Assembly: GCA_027067775.1 (NCBI GenBank)
Contig: JAMOVK010000081.1
Coordinates: 1-37,459, forward strand
From: Deltaproteobacteria bacterium
GTDB taxonomy: Bacteria > Desulfobacterota > Dissulfuribacteria > Dissulfuribacterales > QOAL01
Length of the DNA stretch: 37,459 bases
Reading direction: 5' to 3'
The notes beneath the pieces were generated by a model. The model had not been told where the DNA came from, made no database searches, and saw nothing but the letters and a program-made list of their open reading frames with translations. The translations under genes and the position numbers were made by a program. Shown piece by piece: positions 8,934-16,772 of this stretch; the first letter of the stretch is position 1, and the number at the start of each line of letters is the position of its first letter.

Positions 8934-9440
8934 ATGGAAGGAAAGGACCTGAAAAAAATCAGGGAAAAGCTTGGTTTCAGTATAAAGGAGATGAGCGAGC
9001 TTTTAGACACTCCCTACCGCACCTATCAGGACTGGGAGCTTGGCAACAGGCGTATCCCAGGCATATGTCAGGTAGCAATCGAGTGTCTACTAACGTGCAA
9101 AAAGGCGCTCAAAATCAGAAGAAAAAAGGGAAAGAAAAAGTATACAAAGGAGGTGTATATCATGGGACGTGAAATTATACTGTTCGAGACCGAGGAGAGA
9201 AAGACTGCCGCTGAAGTGGCAACATTTCTGCGTACCCTGGCAGACAAGATAGAGGCCGGCAATATAACCCTCAAGGCTGGAGCAAAAGAATTGGCTCTCA
9301 CCTTGCCCAAAAATCTCGTGTTTGAAATAAAAGTTGAGGAAGAGGAGAAAAAAGGCAAGACAAAAAGAAGCCTGGAAGTAGAGATCGAGTGGTATGTTGG
9401 TGAAATTGGAGGACCAGACGAGGGAGTAGAAATAGCATAA
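8934..9440 (+). CDS. Xre-like helix-turn-helix domain fused to an amphi-Trp domain
   Basis: MEGKDLKKIREKLGFSIKEMSELLDTPYRTYQDWELGNRRIPG (HTH) followed by MGREIILFETEERKTAAEVATFLRTLADKIEAGNITLKAG...LEVEIEWYVG (amphi-Trp-like). Confidence 0.85.
   Translation: MEGKDLKKIREKLGFSIKEMSELLDTPYRTYQDWELGNRRIPGICQVAIECLLTCKKALKIRRKKGKKKYTKEVYIMGREIILFETEERKTAAEVATFLRTLADKIEAGNITLKAGAKELALTLPKNLVFEIKVEEEEKKGKTKRSLEVEIEWYVGEIGGPDEGVEIA
9162..9440 (+). CDS. Candidate internally initiated amphi-Trp-only product
   Basis: In-frame ATG at 9162 (codon 77 of the larger ORF) preceded by AAAGGAGGTG (9146-9155) with 6-nt spacing. Confidence 0.6.
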   Translation: MGREIILFETEERKTAAEVATFLRTLADKIEAGNITLKAGAKELALTLPKNLVFEIKVEEEEKKGKTKRSLEVEIEWYVGEIGGPDEGVEIA

Positions 9441-9470
9441 CGCATTCTTGACTCCTGATTCGAGATAATC

Positions 9471-9513
9471 AGTGGCATGAGCTGCCAAATCCATTTTCCT
9501 CATGCCACTTTTT
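9471..9513 (+). terminator. Rho-independent terminator after the HTH/amphi-Trp gene
   Basis: AGTGGCATGAG (9471-9481) pairs with CTCATGCCACT (9499-9509), followed by a T-tract. Confidence 0.75.
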
Positions 9514-9943
9514 CCGTTTTATCCTAAAAACCGGTTCAAAAGGGCCCAAGTGGCAAAGAGGCGGTAAATATCTTCATAAACTTGGTCCTCGTCATTCTCC
9601 TGGCACGCAAAAAAAGCATGCTGGCTGCCTTTGCAGGTTCAACCTTCCCTTAATGTACGCTCAAACAAAAATCCATGGCTGCTCCTCCACAGTATCTAGA
9701 CGTACGCCTGCGGTTGGCTGAAAGGGTTTCAATAAACTTGCGGCCCTGCTAACACTGCTGAACTTCCACAGGATCAGGGATAATCACAAGTCATCTGCTG
9801 TCAGAAAGGTAAAAGGGGGTTCATGCATTAATACTCCTGCTGATTATTTGTTAAAATTTACAAAGGACGTTTTCAATTGAGGAGGATTTGGTTATAAAGG
9901 CCTATCTCAAGAAAGGCAACAGAAAAACAAAAGGAGGCAGCTT

Positions 9944-10360
9944 ATGGAAAGAACCCTTTCTATTATCAAGCCCGATGGGGTGCGTAGGGGTTTAATCGGT
10001 GAGGTAATCAAGAGACTTGAGGCAGCAGACATAAAGATAGTGGCCATGAAGATGATAAGGATGACTAAAAAAGAGGCCCAGGGCTTCTATGCTGTACATA
10101 AAGATAAACCTTTTTTTGACAGCCTTACTGATTTTATGACGTCCGGCCCCATAGTGGTTATGGTGCTCCAAGGGGAAGACGTTATCTCTCGCTATAGAAA
10201 ACTGATGGGCGCTACCAACTACAAAGAAGCCGAGCCGGGAACAATCCGTGCAGATTTTGCCACTGACATAGAAAAAAATGTTGTCCACGGCTCGGATGCA
10301 CCAGAGACGGCAGCAACCGAGATCAAGTACTTTTTTAGCGAACTTGAGATAGTAGGCTGA
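9944..10360 (+). CDS. ndk: Nucleoside diphosphate kinase
   Basis: [24 protein letters not shown]...[20 protein letters not shown] active-site motif; AAAGGAGG upstream. Confidence 0.98.
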   Translation: MERTLSIIKPDGVRRGLIGEVIKRLEAADIKIVAMKMIRMTKKEAQGFYAVHKDKPFFDSLTDFMTSGPIVVMVLQGEDVISRYRKLMGATNYKEAEPGTIRADFATDIEKNVVHGSDAPETAATEIKYFFSELEIVG

Positions 10361-10366
10361 TATTTC

Positions 10367-11371
10367 TTGGAACTCGATTTAATCAAACTGATAAAACATC
10401 ACTCAAGGACCCTTCCAAGCCAATCACTGGAAGGGTCCTTGATCACTGCCATAGGGGATGACTGTGCAGAATTCTCTCCTTCTGCCGATTCCAACTTGTT
10501 GCTCACTACTGACACCATGGTAGAGGGCGTCCATTTTAGTCTATCCTATTACACTCCTTTTCTTCTAGGACGAAAACTTGCTTCAGTAAATCTTAGCGAC
10601 ATAGCAGCAATGGCAGGAAATCCCAGGGCTGCCCTCTTGAACCTGGAGGTGCCACCTGGTCTATCAGATCCTTCTGCAGCCTTTTGGCCCCCATTCATCA
10701 GGGGCCTTGTTGAAAGACTGGCTGAATTTGGTGCAGTGCTCGCCGGCGGCGACACCGTCAAGGCCAGCAACAACAAACTTAGCCTGACCCTCACCGTTAT
10801 TGGAGAAGTCTCCAAAGGCCAGGCCATTTACAGGAAAGGGGCTAGGGCGGGGGATATGATATACTGCTCAGGGTTTGTAGGAGAAAGTGCCCTGGGCCTC
10901 AAAATCCTTCAGGAAAGACACGTTCCCCTGCCTCTACCTGTCAAAAGACACCTGATAGCCCGGCATCTTGATCCTACGCCCCGACTGCATCTTGGGGAAA
11001 TGCTTGCACACTGTAGTGTCACGTCCATGATAGATATATCAGATGGAATTGCAACAGATCTTGCCCATATCTGTAAAGAAAGCGGTGTAGGGGCGGACAT
11101 CTTAGCCAACAGACTTCCCATCTCAAGGGCAGCCCGCTCAGCAGCTTCTGCCCTTGGCATCAATGCCATCTCCTCATGTCTTTATGGCGGGGAGGACTAT
11201 GAACTACTCTGGACTGTCCCTTCATCAAAATCAGCGGATATGGAGAAAAAGATAGCCGCAGCAGATGGTCATGGCCCCTTTTTTATAGGAACAATAAAAA
11301 AGGGCTCTGGAGTATGGCTAAAAGACAGTCAAGGCCTTCACAACATCACTTTCAAGGGCTATGAACACTGA
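10367..11371 (+). CDS. thiL: Thiamine-monophosphate kinase
   Basis: AIGDDCAEF, LLTTDTMVEGVHF, LADIAAMAGNPRAALL-like, YGGEDYELLWTV motifs; apparent TTG start. Confidence 0.95.
   Translation: MELDLIKLIKHHSRTLPSQSLEGSLITAIGDDCAEFSPSADSNLLLTTDTMVEGVHFSLSYYTPFLLGRKLASVNLSDIAAMAGNPRAALLNLEVPPGLSDPSAAFWPPFIRGLVERLAEFGAVLAGGDTVKASNNKLSLTLTVIGEVSKGQAIYRKGARAGDMIYCSGFVGESALGLKILQERHVPLPLPVKRHLIARHLDPTPRLHLGEMLAHCSVTSMIDISDGIATDLAHICKESGVGADILANRLPISRAARSAASALGINAISSCLYGGEDYELLWTVPSSKSADMEKKIAAADGHGPFFIGTIKKGSGVWLKDSQGLHNITFKGYEH
10403..10442 (+). repeat. Perfect 15-bp inverted repeat (hairpin) within the 5' end of thiL
   Basis: TCAAGGACCCTTCCA (10403-10417), 10-nt loop, TGGAAGGGTCCTTGA (10428-10442). 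Confidence 0.9.
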
Positions 11372-11915
11372 GGCAAAAAAACAGGTATTTGAGGAATGTC
11401 TGGACCTTTCTCCCCTGGGTTTTGTACCTCTAAGAGTCCATTTTCAAAACGGAAAACTTATCAGAATAACCCTAGAATCAATAGAACAAAAAAGGCCGAC
11501 AAATTGTTCAGCTGATATTTACGCTCCTTTTCTCAAAGGACTTCTGACTGGAATGGCGCTTGAGAAATTCCCTGTGCCCTTTAAATTAACAGGCAGTCCT
11601 TTTCAGAGACACGTCTGGCATCTTACCATGGCCATTAAACATGGTGAGACAAAAACCTATGGACAGTTGGCAAAGGCTGCCAGCTGTGCAAGCGCGCAGG
11701 CTGTAGGACAGGCGCTTAAAAAAAATCCACTGCCTATCATAGTGCCTTGTCACCGGGTAGTTGGAAAGAAAGGGGAACTAACCGGCTTTTCAGCCGGGAT
11801 AGAGATAAAAAGAATCTTACTTCAATTCGAAAGGATGACGTCATATGAAAATAGCAGTAATGAGCGACAGCCACGACCACCTCTGGAATCTGAGAATAGC
11901 TGTAAAGGAGGTTGA
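11361..11915 (+). CDS. ogt: Methylated-DNA-[protein]-cysteine S-methyltransferase
   Basis: TKTYGQLAKAASCASAQAVGQALKKNPLPIIVPCHRVVGKKGELTGFSAGIEIKRILLQFE; PCHR active-site motif. Confidence 0.93.
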   Translation: MNTEAKKQVFEECLDLSPLGFVPLRVHFQNGKLIRITLESIEQKRPTNCSADIYAPFLKGLLTGMALEKFPVPFKLTGSPFQRHVWHLTMAIKHGETKTYGQLAKAASCASAQAVGQALKKNPLPIIVPCHRVVGKKGELTGFSAGIEIKRILLQFERMTSYENSSNERQPRPPLESENSCKGG

Positions 11916-12351
11916 AAAGCTTGGTATAAAAGCAATAATCCACCTTGGAGATCTTATCTCTCCCTTCATGTTAGAGGAGGTTGAAGGCTTTTCAGGCACA
12001 TTCCACCTCATCTATGGTAACAACAACGGGGATCACATACTGCTCCAAAAAAAGATTGCCTCTTTGGGAAGTCTGGTACAATTTCATGGCTGGCTTGGAG
12101 AGCTGGAGATCGACTCGAAAAAGATTGCCTTTATCCATGACCCTTTAATAGCGAAAAAACTTGCAAAATCAGGAGACTATCATGTGGTCATGTTTGGTCA
12201 TACACACCTGTGGCATGAAGAAAATGTTGGCAGCTGCCTGTTATTCAACCCAGGCGAAATACTTGGCAAAAAAGAGGCCCCCGGTTTTGGGATTCTAGAC
12301 TGTGAAAACCTGAAGATAGAACGGATAGTAATTGGCCCCAAAAGGGATTAA
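11845..12351 (+). CDS. YfcE/MJ0936-family metallophosphoesterase
   Basis: MKIAVMSDSHDHLWN, IIHLGDLI, YGNNNGD, MFGHTHLW, LFNPGE motifs. Confidence 0.93.
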   Translation: MKIAVMSDSHDHLWNLRIAVKEVEKLGIKAIIHLGDLISPFMLEEVEGFSGTFHLIYGNNNGDHILLQKKIASLGSLVQFHGWLGELEIDSKKIAFIHDPLIAKKLAKSGDYHVVMFGHTHLWHEENVGSCLLFNPGEILGKKEAPGFGILDCENLKIERIVIGPKRD

Positions 12352-12384
12352 CACTTGGAATTTCAGCCCTAAAATACCACCTAG

Positions 12385-14391
12385 ATGTCACAGTTCATAA
12401 TTGGCATAGATACGGGAGGAACTTTTACTGATTTTGTTATTCTTGACAAAAAGGGAAAACTAAAGAAATGGAAGGTACTTTCCACTCCATCTGATCCTTC
12501 AAGGGCAATCATCCAAGGCCTGGAGGATGTTCTTAAAGACTTCTCAAAAGAGCCGATAAAGATCGTCCATGGCACCACAGTTGGGACAAATGCCTTTTTG
12601 GAAAGAAAAGGCGCGAAAACGTGCCTGATAACAACAAAAGGCTTTGAAGATGTCCTCTTTATAGGGCGCCAGGCACGTCCGGCCCTTTATGATCTTTATG
12701 CACAGAAGCCGCAGGACATGATATCCAGGCAGATGGTTCTTGGCGTGGAGGAAAGATGTAATGCAAATGGTGAAATACTGGTGGAACTGGAAAGGTCCGA
12801 GCTTGAAAAGTGCGCCTCTTTCCTTGACAAAAGATCTGTCCAGAGCATAGCAGTATGTTTTTTGCACTCTTACATTAACAGCGAGAATGAAGAAAAACTG
12901 GGCCGCTTTCTTGAAAAAAGAGGGATGAAGGTCTACCTTTCATCCCGCCTCATCCCTGAATTCAGGGAGTTCGAACGTATGAGCACCACTGTAATAAACG
13001 CATATCTTGGCCCTGTAGTGGGAAATTACATCCGTACTCTTAAAGAAAAACTCCCCATGGCATCCATTATGGTACAACTATCTAGTGGCGGCTGTCTTCC
13101 TGCAGACAGGGTCGAACACATGGCAGCTGCAACCATCCTTTCGGGCCCGGCAGGAGGAGTGCTTGCAAGCCTTGAGCTTGGAAAATCCCTTGGAATAAAA
13201 AATATCCTCACCTTTGACATGGGCGGAACCTCGACTGACGTGTCCCTCTGTCCGGGACAGCTGATATACACAAGAGACTATAGGATTGAAGGCTTTCCCA
13301 TAAACCTCCCTGTCATAGATGTCCATACTGTAGGAGCAGGGGGCGGCTCGGTAGCCTGGATAGACAAGGGAGGACTGCTGAAAGTTGGCCCCAGGAGTGC
13401 GGGTGCTGATCCAGGCCCTGTATGCTATGGCAAAGGAGAAGAAATCACCGTTACCGATGCAAACCTGTTTTTGGGAAGGCTTAGGCCAGAGCGTTTTTTA
13501 GGAGGCCGGATGGGCCTCGAAACAGATAAAGTGTGCAAAAAGATGGGCGAGCTGGCCTCACGGCTTGGCCTGGAACCTGTGGAAACGGCCATGGGGATAA
13601 TTAGGCTTGTGAACCTTAATATGGTGCAGGCCTTGCAGAAGGTATCCATTGAAAGAGGTTACGACCCGAGAAAATTTCACCTGGTAAGCTTCGGAGGAGC
13701 AGCAGGCCTTCACGCACTTTCAGTCGCCCAAGAACTTGGAATCACCAGGGTCATAATTCCCAATATGGCAGGCGTTTTCTCCGCCCAGGGCCTTGCATGC
13801 TCTAACCTTGTATTTGAGGCGTCAAAGGGCTTGTTCTGGCAAAGCAATCTTCATGACATGTCCGTACTCAAAAAGGCAATCTTCGAACTTGAAAAAAGTG
13901 TCAATATGCAGGCACGTTCTTCGTTTACCACTCAAGAACAACGGGTAAAGACAGCCTCCTTTGTGGATGTACGGTATCTCGGGCAATCCTTTGAGATAAT
14001 GATACCTTTTGAAAATGAATGGCAAAGAACATTTCATAAAGAGCACAAGAGACTCTATGGCTATTCCATGCCACAAAGAGCGATCGAGGTTACAGCGATA
14101 AGGACCAGGCTTGAGATTTTGCAAAAGGGCAAGAAGACTCCTTTGACATACACTCTCAATGAGATTTCCAACCTTGATGGGGTTGATCCTGTCTCTTTGC
14201 CCCATGAATTTTCTGATATAATCTTTGAAAATGGAAAAAAGAAGGTGGCTGTGGTAAACAGAGACGATCTACCCTACAACAAACTGGTTCAGGGGCCCTT
14301 TCTCATAACAGATGATTTCACCACCATCCTGGTACAAGAAGGATGGGCCATGGCAGGATGCAATGGGCATTTAATCGCCCTAAGGATGTAG
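12385..14391 (+). CDS. Hydantoinase/oxoprolinase family protein (HyuA-like)
   Basis: IGIDTGGTFTDFVILD, KIVHGTTVGTNAFLERKGAKT, FDMGGTSTDVSLCPG, GAGGGSVAWID motifs. Confidence 0.95.
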   Translation: MSQFIIGIDTGGTFTDFVILDKKGKLKKWKVLSTPSDPSRAIIQGLEDVLKDFSKEPIKIVHGTTVGTNAFLERKGAKTCLITTKGFEDVLFIGRQARPALYDLYAQKPQDMISRQMVLGVEERCNANGEILVELERSELEKCASFLDKRSVQSIAVCFLHSYINSENEEKLGRFLEKRGMKVYLSSRLIPEFREFERMSTTVINAYLGPVVGNYIRTLKEKLPMASIMVQLSSGGCLPADRVEHMAAATILSGPAGGVLASLELGKSLGIKNILTFDMGGTSTDVSLCPGQLIYTRDYRIEGFPINLPVIDVHTVGAGGGSVAWIDKGGLLKVGPRSAGADPGPVCYGKGEEITVTDANLFLGRLRPERFLGGRMGLETDKVCKKMGELASRLGLEPVETAMGIIRLVNLNMVQALQKVSIERGYDPRKFHLVSFGGAAGLHALSVAQELGITRVIIPNMAGVFSAQGLACSNLVFEASKGLFWQSNLHDMSVLKKAIFELEKSVNMQARSSFTTQEQRVKTASFVDVRYLGQSFEIMIPFENEWQRTFHKEHKRLYGYSMPQRAIEVTAIRTRLEILQKGKKTPLTYTLNEISNLDGVDPVSLPHEFSDIIFENGKKKVAVVNRDDLPYNKLVQGPFLITDDFTTILVQEGWAMAGCNGHLIALRM

Positions 14392-14397
14392 TTTAGA

Positions 14398-15510
14398 ATG
14401 AAAATTAACGAACTAGCAACCAACCAGGGCCGTAGCGACAGGTTTTTTCAGTTCGTACTAGATGCAGTAAACAGCGGGATTCTGATCCTGGATCCAGCGG
14501 GGAAAATACTGTTTTCCAATTCAAAGGCACACGAACTTTTCCTCTCACCCTATCCATTGGATATCATGAAATTTGAGCAACTTTTCCTAGAACAAGACAG
14601 GAAGATACTGGTTCCCAATATCCTAAAATTAGTAAAGGACAGAGGAGAATTTCAAGGAGAGGCCATGCTCAAAAAGGCTGATGGAACGGGATTTATGGCC
14701 CACCTTTCTATTGCAGCATGGCAAGGCCAGGATGAGAGCAAACCTGTCTTTATTGTAACCCTGACAGACATATCACGACTCAAGGACATAGAAAAGCACC
14801 TCCACAAATCAGACAGAATGATTTACCTGGGCCAAATGCTTGATGACATAAGTCACCAGATCAGAAACCCGGTGCTGGCCATTGGTGGCTTTGCCCGACG
14901 CCTTCTAACAAGCCGTGTGGAAAAACCAGAGTATGTCAGGGTGATAATGGAAGAAGCCAACCGCTTGGAACAGCTACTTGATGTTCTTACAAGATTTATC
15001 CAGCTGCCAAAACCAAAATTTTCCATATGCAAGGCCCAGAATATAATAGATCTCATAACTGCCCTGGCAGAAGAAACATGCACACGATTCCAGGTAAATT
15101 TGCGAATTTCAACCATTTATGACTCGGGTCATTTTATTGTTACCGATCTTGGTCTTTTGAAGTCGGCCATGGAACCGGTAATAGTAAATGCGTGCGAGGC
15201 CTGCACGGAATCAGACAGAAAAGGCGGCCTTCACATAGGCTTTGAACAGGCAGGTACCCCCCCATGGAGACTCAGAATCACAATTACTGATTATGGCATA
15301 GGCATCAGACCACCGTTTATAGACAGGATATTTTACCCATTTTTTACTACCAAAACCGGACATCTCGGCATGGGACTCACCTTTACCAAAAGGATATTAG
15401 ACGAGCTCGAAGGCAAGATACAGATAAAATCGTCTTTTGGTGAAGGCACAAGATTTATTGTCGAGCTTCCAGGCGATAGAAGAAGACCCATACGGACCAA
15501 ACTTCTTTAG
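14398..15510 (+). CDS. PAS-domain sensor histidine kinase
   Basis: N-terminal PAS; H-box DDISHQIRNPVLAIGGFARRL; ATPase boxes DYGIGIRP, FFTTKTGHLGMGLTFTKRI. Confidence 0.93.
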   Translation: MKINELATNQGRSDRFFQFVLDAVNSGILILDPAGKILFSNSKAHELFLSPYPLDIMKFEQLFLEQDRKILVPNILKLVKDRGEFQGEAMLKKADGTGFMAHLSIAAWQGQDESKPVFIVTLTDISRLKDIEKHLHKSDRMIYLGQMLDDISHQIRNPVLAIGGFARRLLTSRVEKPEYVRVIMEEANRLEQLLDVLTRFIQLPKPKFSICKAQNIIDLITALAEETCTRFQVNLRISTIYDSGHFIVTDLGLLKSAMEPVIVNACEACTESDRKGGLHIGFEQAGTPPWRLRITITDYGIGIRPPFIDRIFYPFFTTKTGHLGMGLTFTKRILDELEGKIQIKSSFGEGTRFIVELPGDRRRPIRTKLL

Positions 15511-15527
15511 ACTTTAGCTTAAGAATC

Positions 15528-16613
15528 ATGTTTAGAAAAAAAGCCAGGCTGAAAGAAGGATTTTCCACCGGGGCCTGTGCAGCAGCTGCAGCCATGGCTG
15601 CCTGCATCTGCTTGAAAAAACCTGACAAGATAATTCAAACAGTAGAGCTTCCCTTTCCGGACGGTATAAGGCGCACAATAAAAATCTCATGGACCAAAAA
15701 TCTTTCTGACACCAAGGCACGGGCATGTGTTGTTAAGGATGCAGGCGATGACCCCGATATTACACACGGCGCCGAGATATGGGCCACTGTAGAAATCTTG
15801 AGCCATGGACCACAAAACAAAATCGAAATAGTGGGCGGAAAAGGCGTGGGAAGAGTTACCAAACCTGGGCTTGCAGTTGAGCCAGGACAGCCAGCCATCA
15901 ATCCTGTTCCAGAAAAAATGATCACCAAGGCAGTACTTGGCGTTATGGGGCACGACACAGGTTGCATAAGGGTTACAATAACGGTGCCAGATGGAGAACG
16001 GCTTGCCGAGAAAACCTTGAACAGCAGGCTTGGCATTGTTGGGGGAATATCCATCCTTGGAACCACTGGCATTGTAAAACCCATATCAGAGGCCGCTTGG
16101 TGTGCCACTATCTCTGTATCAATGGATGTGGCCCTGGCAGTCGGCCTCGACACCATATGCCTGTCAACTGGCAGATCAAGCGAAGAGGCAGCCATGAAAA
16201 CCCTCTGCCTGAAAAAAGAGGCCTTTATCCCAATGGGCGATTATGTCGGATTTTCACTCCAGGAGGCTGCCAAGAGACCCTTTGGGCAGGTAACGCTTGC
16301 ATGTCAGTGGTCAAAACTTGTCAAGATGGCAATGGGCTGGGACCAGACACATGTCAGGTTTGGCCCCTTGGATCCAAAGGCTGCCCTTGGATTCTTGAAA
16401 AAAGAGTTTGGCATTTGTGTTGAATCCCATAAGGAGATAAACACGGTTAGGCAACTATTTTTGCTGCTTCAGAAGGAAACAGAGGGTCAGAAGACAATAG
16501 GACACGTCTGTAGACACGCCTATAAAAGGCTGAGAAACTTCCTGCCCCGAAGACAAAGACTCGAGCTATTGCTTGTATCTTATGATAAAGAAATTATACA
16601 CAAAGAACCCTAA
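15528..16613 (+). CDS. cbiD: Cobalt-precorrin-5B (C1)-methyltransferase CbiD
   Basis: LKEGFSTGACAAAAAMAA...GGKGVGRVTKPGL...GGISILGTTGIVKPISEAAW. Confidence 0.97.
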   Translation: MFRKKARLKEGFSTGACAAAAAMAACICLKKPDKIIQTVELPFPDGIRRTIKISWTKNLSDTKARACVVKDAGDDPDITHGAEIWATVEILSHGPQNKIEIVGGKGVGRVTKPGLAVEPGQPAINPVPEKMITKAVLGVMGHDTGCIRVTITVPDGERLAEKTLNSRLGIVGGISILGTTGIVKPISEAAWCATISVSMDVALAVGLDTICLSTGRSSEEAAMKTLCLKKEAFIPMGDYVGFSLQEAAKRPFGQVTLACQWSKLVKMAMGWDQTHVRFGPLDPKAALGFLKKEFGICVESHKEINTVRQLFLLLQKETEGQKTIGHVCRHAYKRLRNFLPRRQRLELLLVSYDKEIIHKEP

Positions 16614-16772
16614 AGCCAGCTCATCCGTATATGCGGATCCAATTCATCTTTAACATGTGGGCAGGAATACAGACTGGCCTTAAAGCGTCTTTCACGGACT
16701 CGAAGCCAGGACATCTTCGGATTCTTTGCAAAGCGTCATATATTAAATTTCTATTACCAAGTTCTCTAAAAA

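Noticed and set aside
9068-9503. Two minus-strand ORFs (136 and 137 aa) opposite the HTH/amphi-Trp gene
   Set aside because: Antisense shadows of a well-supported gene with low-complexity Ser/Phe/Leu-rich translations.
9600-9680. In-frame TGA in a minus-strand coding-like fragment considered as selenocysteine
   Set aside because: The frame is broken by further stops upstream, with no identifiable SECIS-like hairpin or selenoprotein family match.
15635-16195. 186-aa minus-strand ORF opposite cbiD
   Set aside because: Antisense to strongly supported CbiD; typical shadow ORF in GC-balanced codons.
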